NCBI RefSeq assembly: GCF_016862815.1
Contig: NZ_BONR01000001.1
Location: 620,001-684,000, forward strand
Direction: 5' to 3'
Source: Demequina activiva
GTDB lineage: Bacteria; Actinomycetota; Actinomycetes; Actinomycetales; Demequinaceae
DNA length: 64,000 bases
Shown: in pieces, positions 24,196 to 34,699 of the stretch
How positions within the stretch are numbered: the first letter of the stretch is position 1
Layout of the letters: every line of letters begins with the position of its first letter
The notes under the pieces: generated by a model
What the model was told of the DNA's origin: nothing
What the model saw: only the letters and a program-made list of their open reading frames with translations
The model's database searches: none
Program-made: the position numbers and the translations under genes

Positions 24196-25851
24196 CTATC
24201 CGCGCAGGTCGCGTGCCCGGTACGCCACGACGCCCACCGCCACGAGCAGCGCACCCACACCCACCAGCAGGCCCAGGTGCCACCACGTCATGCCGTCGAC
24301 GAGGGGGTTGGGGGTCGAGTAGTAGTAGAAGGGCGAGACGCGCGCCCAGTCCGCGAGGTCGGGGTTCACCGGCACGAAGCTATTGATGCCCCACCCCAGG
24401 ATCGCCACGCCGGTGCCGGCGCCCACCGCGACGTCGTGACGGCCGGTGAGCCCGCCTGCCACGAACGCGACGGCGCCGAGCAGCGTCCCGAGCCCCGCCA
24501 GCAGCAGCGCCGCCGCCGCGATGTGGCCCACGTCCATGCCCAGGCCCGCGATCGCGTTGCCGGCTGCGATCCCGGCGACCAGCGCGACCCCCACGATCAA
24601 GGATCCCGCCACGATCGCGACGGACATGCGCAGTGCGACCGCCGTGCGCGACACCGGCAGCGTCAGCAGCACGCTGGCCGTCCGCGACCTCTCCTCGCGC
24701 GCCAGCGCGGCGCCCGCGTTGATCGCCACCACGGCCACCGCCACCGGGCCCACGATCGACATCACCTCGCCGTAGTACCAGCCCTCCGGCGTCGAGAAGT
24801 CCGCGAAGCCCACCATCGCGAGGATCGCCTCCGGCATGGCGTCTACGACGCCGCCGATGTCCCCGGAGATCGCGCTGAACATCGGTCCCAGCACCGTCGC
24901 CTGGAATGCGAGGAAGCCGGCCGCGATGAGGAGCACGGGCCTCAGGTCAGAGAGCGCCTTCGCGGCGATGCCGCGCGTGGAGCCCCTGCCGGCGAGAAGC
25001 GACACCGCCCGGCCGATGCGCGGGTCGCCCTTGAGGCGCTCCACGAGCGGGGTCCGCACCGCGCCAGAGCCAAGGTCGCGCCTGTTCAGGCCCCACCACG
25101 CGAGGGTGCCGAGCGCGAGCGTCACGAGGAGGAGCACCGCCACGGCTGGCCAGTCCACGCCATTCACCATGGGCTGAGGCCCGGAGATCCAGTACCAGGG
25201 GGAGGCCTTCGCCCAGTCCTCCAGACCCTCGAACAGCGGCAGCAGGCCGGACATCAGGAATGAGACGACGATCAGCGCCACCGCGGCACCGGAGGCGAGA
25301 CCGCGGTTGCCCGTCCACGCGCCAAGAGCGAGCGCGACAGCCGCGAACACGAGGCACACCGCGAGCATGTGCACGGTGGCCGCGGCAAGGTCGAGCGACC
25401 CCAGCGGCGTTCCTGCCAGAGAGGCCGCCGCGACGTAGGACAGCGATCCCAGCGCGCCAGCGCCCACCAGAACGGTCGCCAGCGCGAGGGTCTTCGACCC
25501 CAGCAGCCGTGACCGCGAGCGCGGCATGGCGCCCAGCACGTTCATGGTGCCGTTGGCCTCCTCGCCGGCGATCGCGGCCGCGGCGATCGAGACGCCGATT
25601 CCGGCGATCACGAACGGACCCAGGAAGTTGAACATGTTGCTCAGCATCAGTCCCGCCACCCCGCCGTCCGGGGTGATGCCCAGCAGCGACAGGTACGCCT
25701 CCGGCATCGAGGCGATGAAGTCGGTGGCCTCGTCACCCATGCCGGCGTAGGCCCACATCCCCATCCATGCGATCGCGAACAGCGACGCGACCCCGATGCT
25801 CGCGCCCAGCCACCGGTCCCGCAGCGACTTGAGATAGACGGTGCGCAGCAT
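24196..25851 (-). CDS. ABC-2-type exporter permease (tandem)
   Basis: This is a 551-residue integral membrane protein with about twelve helices in two similar halves (PEAYLSLLGITPDGGVAG in the first, PEAILAMVGFADFSTPEG in the second). It belongs to the ABC-2 permeases that resemble antibiotic exporters such as tetronasin-type systems. The start, ATG 25851, overlaps the ATPase stop by ATGA, so the two are translated together. Regulator, ATPase and permease form one minus-strand operon. The exported compound is unknown. Confidence 0.88.
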   Translation of the reverse strand: MLRTVYLKSLRDRWLGASIGVASLFAIAWMGMWAYAGMGDEATDFIASMPEAYLSLLGITPDGGVAGLMLSNMFNFLGPFVIAGIGVSIAAAAIAGEEANGTMNVLGAMPRSRSRLLGSKTLALATVLVGAGALGSLSYVAAASLAGTPLGSLDLAAATVHMLAVCLVFAAVALALGAWTGNRGLASGAAVALIVVSFLMSGLLPLFEGLEDWAKASPWYWISGPQPMVNGVDWPAVAVLLLVTLALGTLAWWGLNRRDLGSGAVRTPLVERLKGDPRIGRAVSLLAGRGSTRGIAAKALSDLRPVLLIAAGFLAFQATVLGPMFSAISGDIGGVVDAMPEAILAMVGFADFSTPEGWYYGEVMSIVGPVAVAVVAINAGAALAREERSRTASVLLTLPVSRTAVALRMSVAIVAGSLIVGVALVAGIAAGNAIAGLGMDVGHIAAAALLLAGLGTLLGAVAFVAGGLTGRHDVAVGAGTGVAILGWGINSFVPVNPDLADWARVSPFYYYSTPNPLVDGMTWWHLGLLVGVGALLVAVGVVAYRARDLRG

Positions 25852-26816
25852 CACGCGGTCTCCGGGGCGCCGGCGCGCGCGCCGCGCTCGCCCGGCTCGT
25901 CGGGGTCGTCGCCCGCGGCGACCACCTCGTCGCGGTAGAACTCGAGGAAGATCTCGTCGAGGTCGACGCTCGCCGAGGACACCGACAGCACGTCGTGCGC
26001 CGTCGCGATGGTCAGCAGCGGCGCCATGGAACCCTCGAACTGCGCCGTGACGGTGGGGCCGTCGACGCTCACCTCGTGCACCCCATCCACCCCGTCGAAG
26101 GCGGACGCCGGCACCGGCGCCGCAAACTCGAGCTTGATCCGGCGCAGCGCCTTGTCCTGCAGCTCGCTCATGCGCTCCACCGCGATGAGGTGCCCTCGCC
26201 TGATGAACGCCACCCGGTCCGCGACGCGCTCGACCTCCGAGATCGTGTGAGAGGACAGGAACACGGTGCCGCCCGCATCGGCCATCTCGCGGAGCATGCT
26301 GTGGAACTCGAGCTGCACCAGCGGGTCCAGCCCGGTGATGGGCTCGTCGAGGATCACGGCCTCGGGCCGGTGCATCAACGCCTGGATGATGCCCAGCTTC
26401 TGGCGGTTGCCGGAGGAGTACTCCCGCACCTTCTTCGACAGGTCCGCGGCCAGCCGCTCGGTGAGCTCGTCGACGCGCGTCCAGTCCACTCCGCCGCGCA
26501 GGTTGCCCAGGTACTCGAGCGTCTGGCGGCCGGTGAGGTTCGGGTAGAGAGCGAGGTCGGACGGCAGGAAGCCGATGCGCCGATGGATCTCGACGGCGTC
26601 TCGCCGCGAGTCCAGGCCCAGCACCCGGCAGTGCCCGGAGGTGGGGCGGATCAGGTCCAGGATCGACCTGATGGTGGTGGACTTGCCTGCGCCGTTGGGC
26701 CCCAGGAACCCGAAGATCTCGCCGCGATGGATCTCGAAGCTCACGTCCTCGACCGCGGTGAAGGAGCCGTACCTCTTGGTGAGGCGATCGACCTCGATGA
26801 CGGGGGTCTCGGTCAT
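25851..26816 (-). CDS. ABC-2 exporter ATPase
   Basis: This is a 321-residue ABC ATPase of the drug-exporter (CcmA/NatA) type. It has Walker A GPNGAGKST, a Q-loop replaced by the FLPSDLALYPNLTG wording common in this group, signature YSSGNRQKLGIIQAL, Walker B AVILDEPITGLDP and H-loop LSSHTISEVE. The C-terminal 100 residues form the usual accessory domain. The start at 26816 has a strong AAAGGAGGGG ribosome-binding site and overlaps the regulator stop by ATGA. An in-frame start 17 codons upstream would lie inside the regulator gene and has no such site. Confidence 0.93.
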   Translation of the reverse strand: MTETPVIEVDRLTKRYGSFTAVEDVSFEIHRGEIFGFLGPNGAGKSTTIRSILDLIRPTSGHCRVLGLDSRRDAVEIHRRIGFLPSDLALYPNLTGRQTLEYLGNLRGGVDWTRVDELTERLAADLSKKVREYSSGNRQKLGIIQALMHRPEAVILDEPITGLDPLVQLEFHSMLREMADAGGTVFLSSHTISEVERVADRVAFIRRGHLIAVERMSELQDKALRRIKLEFAAPVPASAFDGVDGVHEVSVDGPTVTAQFEGSMAPLLTIATAHDVLSVSSASVDLDEIFLEFYRDEVVAAGDDPDEPGERGARAGAPETA

Positions 26817-27283
26817 GACCCCTCCTTTCTGAGGAACTCGTCGAGCCGCTGCTCGAGCAGCGGCCATTCGTGCTCGAAGAACCGCACCATCTGGTCCAGG
26901 GAGCCGATGCGGTCGCGTCGGCTAGGGGGCGCGACGGCCAGTCCGGCGTCGGCAAGCGCGCGCAGGCCCGCGATGCGGGTGGTCTCGGTGCCGAGGATGC
27001 GGATCCACATGTCCTGCGGGACCTGGTAGACGGCGGCGCGGGAGCCGGGCTGGCGCGTGCGCTCGACCATGCCGGCCGCGGTGAGCGTGCGCAGCTGCGT
27101 GGACACGGAGCCCATGGACAGGTCCAGGGCGTCTGCCAGCTCCGCCTGAGTCTGCTCCGCTGGCTCGCACACCATCAGGTGGCCCAGGATGAGTCCGGCG
27201 GCGTGGGTGAGGCCGCCGTTCTCCCAGTACGCGGCAACGCGGCGTACGTACTCGGCACGCGCATCGGCTGTCCCCTCGCTCAT
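26813..27283 (-). CDS. GbsR/MarR-family regulator of the ABC-2 exporter
   Basis: This is a 156-residue regulator with a winged helix (TQAELADALDLSMGSVSTQL) preceded by the GbsR-type N-terminal helix (YVRRVAAYWENGGLTHAAG) and a C-terminal dimerisation helix. It heads the operon with the ATPase and permease. An inverted repeat (27284-27312) begins at the base adjacent to its ATG, so autoregulation is likely. Such regulators often sense membrane or osmotic stress compounds. Confidence 0.88.
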   Translation of the reverse strand: MSEGTADARAEYVRRVAAYWENGGLTHAAGLILGHLMVCEPAEQTQAELADALDLSMGSVSTQLRTLTAAGMVERTRQPGSRAAVYQVPQDMWIRILGTETTRIAGLRALADAGLAVAPPSRRDRIGSLDQMVRFFEHEWPLLEQRLDEFLRKEGS

Positions 27284-27312
27284 GTTTCAGTTGTATCTGA
27301 ACTCAATGAAAC
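27284..27312. promoter_or_regulatory. Operator candidate of the GbsR/MarR regulator
   Basis: Nested inverted repeats: outer arms GTTTCA (27284-27289) and TGAAAC (27307-27312), inner arms TTCAG (27286-27290) and CTGAA (27297-27301). The site touches the regulator start codon and is AT-rich against its surroundings. It lies between the regulator and the divergent ppk gene and could affect both. Confidence 0.6.
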
Positions 27313-27384
27313 ACGCAAGTGAACGGCAGGCAACCGGGCCCTCCGGGGGTGGTCGCGCACGCGCGGGCGTGCCACGATGGGCAC

Positions 27385-29660
<2,276 letters not shown>

Positions 29661-29664
<4 letters not shown>

Positions 29665-30629
29665 GGCGCTACCCGCCCGGCACGGTGATCGCGGCCGGCG
29701 CGCTCGTGTGGCGCGTGAAGAACGACCAGCTGCAGGTGCTCGCGGTTCACCGCCCCAGATACGACGACTGGTCGTGGCCCAAGGGCAAGCTCAACGTGGG
29801 CGAGACGCTGCCGGCCTGCGCGATCCGTGAGGTCGCCGAGGAGACCGGCAAGCAGGTGGTGCTCGGGCAGCCCCTGCCCACGCTGCGCTATCCCACCGGC
29901 GGCAAGACCAAGGTGGTCAAGTACTGGGCCGCGCAGGTGGTGAGCGGCGGCTCCACCGTCAAGGCTCGCCCGCCGGTGAAGGATGCCTCCAAGCACGAGA
30001 TCGACAAGACCCGCTGGCTCACCGTGGAGGAGGCGCGCAAGCGCATCACCTTTCGCGACGACCTCAGGCCTCTCGAGGTGCTGGTGGACGCGTACGAGAA
30101 CGACCGTCTCGACACACGCGCGTTCGTCCTGGTCCGCCACGCACGTGCCAAGCGCCGCAAGGCGTGGTCCGGCGAGGACATGGACCGGCCCATCACCAAG
30201 GCCGGCGCGGAGAGGGCACGCCAGCTGGTGCCGCTGTTCGCGGCCTTTGGAGCCAGGCACGTCGAGTCATCGCCCGCGCGCCGCTGTGTCTCCACGGTGG
30301 AGCCGTACGCGGACGCCGCAGGGTTGAAGGTCAACACTCACCGATCGCTCACCGAGCCCGGCCACGCCTCCAAGCCGCTCGCAACGGCCAACACCTTCGT
30401 GAAGCTGCTGGAGAAGCCATCAGGGCGGGTCGTGTGCGCCCACCGTCCCACGCTGCCAACCATCGTCGAGATGATCCGCGCCTCCACCCGCTGGTTCACT
30501 CGCGGGGCGCTGCCGCGCAAGAACCCGTACCTGCCCGCGGGTGGGGTGCTGGTGGCGCATGTGCTGGACACGGACTCCGGGGCGCGGGTGACCGCGATCG
30601 AGACGCACCTGCTGCAGGTGCATCCGTAG
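29661..30629 (+). CDS. mutT1: Nudix hydrolase - histidine phosphatase fusion (MutT1 type)
   Basis: This is a 322-residue protein starting at GTG 29661 inside the ppk stop. The N-terminal Nudix domain has the full box from [20 protein letters not shown] into TGK (residues 42-64). The C-terminal histidine-phosphatase domain begins with [10 protein letters not shown] (phosphohistidine His160) and keeps [14 protein letters not shown] and CAHRPTLP. This is the domain order of mycobacterial MutT1, which hydrolyses 8-oxo-dGTP and diadenosine polyphosphates. Adjacency to ppk is the same as in mycobacteria, linking polyphosphate and nucleotide sanitation. Confidence 0.92.
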
Positions 30630-30638
30630 AGAAACCGC

Positions 30639-30695
30639 GAGGTGGGCGCTTCTACCCCAGTGACACTCGCAGAAGAAGGGCTCACCGCCCATCTC
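30639..30695. terminator. Nested stem-loop just after mutT1
   Basis: Arms GAGGTGGGCG (30639-30648) and CGCCCATCTC (30686-30695) pair at 9 of 10 positions, with an inner CTTCT/AGAAG pair in the loop. It starts ten bases after the stop codon and is a plausible transcription end, although no T-run follows. Confidence 0.4.
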
Positions 30696-30723
30696 GGACG
30701 GCTCGCGGCGGCGGAGCACATGA

Positions 30724-30813
30724 AGCGACATCGGACTGGGAGCGCCAGTCGGCGCGAAGGCCGCTCGTGGCGGCTGGTGTTGGAGCCCGGGGCTGCCGCA
30801 GTCCGATGTCACT
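30724..30813. repeat. Inverted repeat with 15-base arms, unexplained
   Basis: The left arm (30724-30738) and right arm (30799-30813) pair at 14 of 15 positions and share the perfect 12-base core GACATCGGACTG. The 60-base loop holds no ORF. It is one of three separate inverted-repeat structures in the 490-bp gap between mutT1 and the gene at 31120. Confidence 0.6.
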
Positions 30814-30875
30814 CACCACTGTACGCCCCTCGCGCGGGGACTCAACACCCCCGTACCTCGCGCCTCTCCCCTCCC

Positions 30876-31078
30876 GGAATTTGGCACCACTTTCCTCGCC
30901 TTGGCCGTCCGACGAGGAAGACGCCTCCACCCGAGTGGGAGGGGCCGATGCGCGGGTCACCACACGGTGACCCGACCGGCGTCCGTGGGATCAGGTGCGC
31001 ATCGGCGGGATCCCGCACCCAGCGTGGAGGTATCTTCCTCACCAACGCCCTTGGGCGATGAAAGTGGTGCCAAATTCT
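30876..31078. repeat. 203-bp inverted-repeat element, copy 2 (unrecognised family)
   Basis: The 25-base ends (30876-30900 and 31054-31078) pair at 23 of 25 positions and match copy 1 at 20988-21223 through the core TTGGCACCA. Inside them a second stem (30914-30930 with 31024-31040; 15 of 17 paired, GAGGAAGA against TCTTCCTC) encloses a perfect 8-bp hairpin with an ACAC loop (GGGTCACC, 30954-30973). The whole would fold as a multi-branched structure. The 14-base word occurs in reverse at 30943-30956. It lies between convergent genes. Confidence 0.8.
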
Positions 31079-31119
31079 GGGAGAGCTGGGGCTGACTGGA
31101 AGGCGGCCGATGCGCCGGC

Positions 31120-31743
31120 TCAATCCAGACGGTCCTCGCGCCACATCGCGGCGCAGCGCTCGAGGTCCTCGCCGGTGCGCAAGAGCTGGGCGGCCCTGAG
31201 CGAGGTCTGGTGGGCGCGACGGTCGTTGTGACCGTCGTCGGACTCGGCTTCGAAGGCCGCGCCGGTCGCGACCACCCGGCAGAACGCCCCGGCCCGCTCG
31301 AGCGCCACGGCCAGGTCGCCGGAGAACACGCCGGACAGCACCGAGTCCGCGAGCGAGCGCACCTCAGCAGGCCCCGGGGGGTCCTCCACTCCTGCGATCG
31401 CATGACGCACGTGCGCCGCGTGGACCCCGTGGTGATACGACCGCGCGACCGCCACCGAGTCGAACTTGACCCACTCGCGCAGCATGTAGATGCGCCACAA
31501 GGCTCCGGGCAGGGTGTGCGCGCCAGCCTTGGACCACATCATCGCGACGGTGTCGATGCCCTCCTCGTCCACGAGCCTCACCAGGCGCTCGGTGAGCTCG
31601 GGGTCGTGAGACGCGCGAGCCTGGGAGACCAGCGCGAGGGCGGTCTCGTGAGCGATCAGTCCGCGATCGGCGGGGTCGATGTCCCCCTCGATCTGCTCGG
31701 CCTCCTCCATGTCGAGCATGGCTGGACGCCGGAAGCGGGGCAC
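31120..31743 (-). CDS. Conserved-looking hypothetical protein of unknown function
   Basis: This is a 207-residue soluble, mostly helical protein. GTG 31743 (VPRFRRPAMLDMEEAEQ) is preferred because it lies eight bases after the msrB stop. A longer frame would run into msrB. Distinct segments are MMWSKAGAHTLPGALWRIYM, FDSVAVARSYHHGVHAAHVR and a C-terminal HNDRRAHQTSLRAAQLL. I have the impression of a family widespread in actinobacteria but cannot name a function. It is cotranscribed with msrB. Confidence 0.6.
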   Translation of the reverse strand: MPRFRRPAMLDMEEAEQIEGDIDPADRGLIAHETALALVSQARASHDPELTERLVRLVDEEGIDTVAMMWSKAGAHTLPGALWRIYMLREWVKFDSVAVARSYHHGVHAAHVRHAIAGVEDPPGPAEVRSLADSVLSGVFSGDLAVALERAGAFCRVVATGAAFEAESDDGHNDRRAHQTSLRAAQLLRTGEDLERCAAMWREDRLD

Positions 31744-31750
31744 TGCCAAC

Positions 31751-32206
31751 TCAGGCGTCCTCGGACGTCTCGGCCCCCGCGCCCAAGGTGGTGCGCGCAT
31801 CGGCCGGGGTGGCGCCTTCTTCGAAGGTCAGGGAGACGGAGTTGATGCAGAAGCGGTCGCCCGTGGGCGTCTGCGGGGCGTCGGGGAACACGTGGCCCAG
31901 GTGAGAGTCGCACGTGGCGCAACGCACCTCGGTGCGGATCATGCCCAGCGACATGTCCTCGCTCAGGGTGACAGCGTCGTTCTCGGCGGTGAAGAAGGAC
32001 GGCCAGCCGCAGTGGCTGTCGAACTTGGTGTCGGAGCGGAACAGCTCGGCTCCGCACGCGCGGCAGCGGTAGACGCCATCGCGCTTGTTGTCGAGCAGCT
32101 CGCCGGTCCAGGGGCGCTCGGTGCCTGCCTCGCGCAGCACGTGGAACTCGTCGGGGCTCAGCTCGGCTCGCCACTGCTCATCGGTCTTCTCGATGCGGGG
32201 GATCAT
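31751..32206 (-). CDS. msrB: Peptide-methionine (R)-S-oxide reductase
   Basis: This enzyme reduces methionine-R-sulfoxide in proteins. The 151 residues hold the zinc site Cys48/Cys51 (CRACG) and Cys96/Cys99 (CATCD), and the catalytic Cys120 in [17 protein letters not shown] adds Cys66, a possible resolving residue. The start has a GGAAGGAG ribosome-binding site and a -10 TAGTCT about 25 bases upstream on the minus strand (32231-32236). The C-terminal 20 residues are an added tail that contains a near copy of the repeated word, encoding PADAR. Confidence 0.94.
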   Translation of the reverse strand: MIPRIEKTDEQWRAELSPDEFHVLREAGTERPWTGELLDNKRDGVYRCRACGAELFRSDTKFDSHCGWPSFFTAENDAVTLSEDMSLGMIRTEVRCATCDSHLGHVFPDAPQTPTGDRFCINSVSLTFEEGATPADARTTLGAGAETSEDA

Positions 32207-32250
32207 CGCGGCTCCTTCCGTCAGCCTTCAGACTACGCGTCCCGAGCGCA

Positions 32251-32293
32251 CGTGACGCCCGGTCCGCTGAGGGGGGATGGACCGGGCGCCACG
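32251..32293. repeat. 15-bp inverted repeat upstream of msrB
   Basis: Arms CGTGACGCCCGGTCC (32251-32265) and GGACCGGGCGCCACG (32279-32293) pair at 14 of 15 positions across a 13-base loop. It lies upstream of the msrB promoter in a divergent intergenic region where no terminator is expected. The rest of the 474-bp gap to the siderophore-binding gene holds only that gene's promoter and a variant of the repeated word at 32480-32493. Confidence 0.6.
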
Positions 32294-32572
32294 TGCTCTC
32301 ACGGGGAGAGCCTGAGCGGCATCTCGCCGTGACAGGTTCATAGAGTCAGACGCGGGCGGGCCCGGATTTGTTCCCGCTCCGTCGCCGGCGCACGCCTGCC
32401 CCGCAGGTGTATCGGAGCATCCGACCGCTGCGCGGCGCCTCAGCACTCAGAGACGCCCATTCGAGGGAATCGCGGAGGCGGCCGATGCGTGGGCGAGGCG
32501 GGACGCTGGGGCGCGAGTGACGGACCATTGGGGCAGGTAGAGCAGCACATCGGACGATATTGCTCCGAAGGG

Positions 32573-32601
32573 TTGGCTTTTTCGCAACTTACCGCTAGCG
32601 T
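32573..32601 (+). promoter_or_regulatory. Promoter of the siderophore importer operon
   Basis: TTGGCT (32573-32578), a 17-base spacer and TAGCGT (32596-32601) give a leader of about 70 bases. The leader can form a small CGGTTC/GAACCG hairpin (32611-32632). No clear DtxR-type box was found. Confidence 0.6.
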
Positions 32602-32680
32602 AATTCCCGCCGGTTCAGCCAAGGGCGAACCGCACGCGACGTCGACGTCCATGAATCCACCATCTGACAACGGAGAAACC

Positions 32681-33697
32681 ATGCCTGTCGCCACTTCCGT
32701 GCGCATGCCCGCCATGCTCGCGGCCGCTGCTCTCGCTCTCGCCGCGTGCGCCACCGACTCTGACCCCGACGACAGCGCGGATCCCGCTGGCCAGGACGTC
32801 GACGCGGCGGTCGAGGAGACCACCGAGCCCGCCGAGGAGACCCCCACCGAGGTCACCATCACCACCGCGCAGGGCGAGGCCACCGTGCCGTTCCGGCCCC
32901 AGCGCGTGATCGTGGTCGAGCACGGCATCCTCGACACCATCGACTACCTGGGCGCGGGCGAATCCGTGGTGGGCATCCCCCACCACGCCGTCCCCAGCTA
33001 CCTCGCGGACTACACCACGTCCACCGAGAACACCGGCACTCTGTTCGAGCCCGACTACGAGGCCATCAACGCCGCGGAGCCGGACCTCATCATCGTGGGC
33101 GGGCGTTCGGCCGCGACGCTGCCGGCGATGGAGGCCATCGCGCCCACCATCGACCTGTCCTTCGGCTGGGGCTCCGAGGCGTTCATGACCACCTTCGAGA
33201 CCAACACCACCGCGTTGGGCCAGATCTTCGGCGCCGAGGACGAGGCCGCCGCAGCACTCGCCGAGGTCACCGCAGGCGCTCAGGCCGTCGCCGCCGACGC
33301 CGCGGACGAGGGCCCAGGCCTGGTGCTCATGACCAGCGCCGGCGAGGTCTCCGCGTACGGGCCGTCCGAGGAGGGCCGCTTCGACTTCGTCTACAACCTG
33401 CTGGGCGTCGAACCGGCGATCGACCAGGTCGCGATCGACGATCACGGCGACGCGATCTCGTTCGAGTTCATCGCCGAGGTGGACCCGTCGCTGCTGATCG
33501 TGCTCGACCGCGACGCCGCCATCGGCGAGGAGGGCGAGGCCGCCCAGGCCGTGCTCGACAACGAGCTCGTCAACAGCACCACCGCCGTGGCGAACGATAA
33601 CGTCCTCTATGTCGACACCGAGAAGTGGTACCTGTCCTTCGGCGGGCTCACTTCCGTCAACACCATCCTCGACGAGGTCGGCTCGCTGGTCTCCTGA
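32681..33697 (+). CDS. Siderophore-binding lipoprotein of an iron ABC importer
   Basis: This is a 338-residue surface-anchored binding protein. The lipobox ALAAC sets the lipidated Cys at residue 23 and is followed by an acidic linker. The class III (FecB/CeuA-type) binding fold then begins at PQRVIVVEHGILDTIDYLG and includes PDLIIVGGRSAATLPAMEAI. The start at 32681 is preferred over an in-frame ATG ten codons earlier because a CGGAG ribosome-binding site precedes it. It heads an operon with two permeases and an ATPase. Sequence wording (FQPDYE-like and WYLSFGG) fits the YclQ/CeuA group for catecholate siderophores, which is tentative. Confidence 0.9.
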   Translation: MPVATSVRMPAMLAAAALALAACATDSDPDDSADPAGQDVDAAVEETTEPAEETPTEVTITTAQGEATVPFRPQRVIVVEHGILDTIDYLGAGESVVGIPHHAVPSYLADYTTSTENTGTLFEPDYEAINAAEPDLIIVGGRSAATLPAMEAIAPTIDLSFGWGSEAFMTTFETNTTALGQIFGAEDEAAAALAEVTAGAQAVAADAADEGPGLVLMTSAGEVSAYGPSEEGRFDFVYNLLGVEPAIDQVAIDDHGDAISFEFIAEVDPSLLIVLDRDAAIGEEGEAAQAVLDNELVNSTTAVANDNVLYVDTEKWYLSFGGLTSVNTILDEVGSLVS

Positions 33698-33712
33698 CCT
33701 GCCTCTGAGTCC

Positions 33713-34699
33713 ATGAGCACTCCCCGCAGCACCGTAGCGGCCGCCGCCCCCTGGGTGGCGGCCGCTGCCGTGCTCGTGCTCGCCGTGGTGTCGCTGTTCG
33801 TCGGAGTCGCGGACGTGAACCTCGGGTCTCTGCTCACCGACCCCGAGGCGCGCGAGGTGTTCGCGCTCAGCCGGGTGCCGCGCACCGCGGCGCTGCTGCT
33901 CGCGGGCTCCGCGCTCGCCGTCGCGGGTTTGATCATGCAACACCTCGCCCGCAACCGCTTCGTGGCACCGACCACGGCCGGGACCATCGACGCCGCCGGC
34001 CTGGGGCTGCTGACCGCGACAGTGCTGTTCGCCGGCGCCTCGATCATGACCAAGATCACCATCGCGATGGTGTTCGCGCTCGCCGGCACTGCGCTGTTCA
34101 TCGGCATCATTCAGCGCATCCAGTTCAAGGACGTGATCCTGGTGCCGCTGGTGGGGCTGCTGCTGGGCGGCGTGTTCAGCGCGATCGCCGAGTTCTTCGC
34201 GTACCGCCACAACCTCACCCAGACCATGAGCGTGTGGATGAACGGCGACTTCTCCGGCGTGATCCAAGGCCGCTACGAGACCCTCTGGCTCGCTGGCGCC
34301 GTCGTGCTGGTGGCCTACCTCTTCGCGAACCGCTTCACCGCAGCCGGCATGGGACGGGAATTCGCAACGAACATCGGCGTCGACTACCGCCTGTGGATGA
34401 GCGCCGGCCTCACCATCGCCGCGATGGTGACCGCCGTCGTGGTCGTGACCGTGGGCGCGATTCCCTTCCTGGGACTGATCGTGCCCAACATCGTTACCCT
34501 CATGCTGGGCGACAACCTGCGCCGGGTGCTCCCCACCACGGCGCTCGCCGGTGCGGCGCTCGTGGTGCTGTGCGACATCCTGGGCCGCTGGCTCATCCAC
34601 CCGTACGAGATCGCGGTGGGCACCATCGTGGGTGTGGTCGGCTCCGCGATCTTCCTGGTGCTGGTCCTGCGAAGGAGCAATCGCTATGCGACCGCCTAA
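33713..34699 (+). CDS. FecCD-family iron-siderophore permease, first subunit
   Basis: This is a 328-residue membrane protein with about nine to ten helices. FecCD-family hallmarks include FALSRVPRTAALLLAGSALA, AGLIMQHLARNRFVAPTTAG and the coupling segment PFLGLIVPNIV. It lies 15 bases after the binding-protein gene and overlaps the second permease by 14 bases. It resembles the YclN/CeuB type. Confidence 0.93.
   Translation: MSTPRSTVAAAAPWVAAAAVLVLAVVSLFVGVADVNLGSLLTDPEAREVFALSRVPRTAALLLAGSALAVAGLIMQHLARNRFVAPTTAGTIDAAGLGLLTATVLFAGASIMTKITIAMVFALAGTALFIGIIQRIQFKDVILVPLVGLLLGGVFSAIAEFFAYRHNLTQTMSVWMNGDFSGVIQGRYETLWLAGAVVLVAYLFANRFTAAGMGREFATNIGVDYRLWMSAGLTIAAMVTAVVVVTVGAIPFLGLIVPNIVTLMLGDNLRRVLPTTALAGAALVVLCDILGRWLIHPYEIAVGTIVGVVGSAIFLVLVLRRSNRYATA

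Noticed and set aside
30842-31144. Short frames on both strands across the 203-bp element
   Set aside because: Both run through the inverted-repeat arms (giving IWHHF on each strand), which is what a palindromic DNA element produces; no start context supports them.
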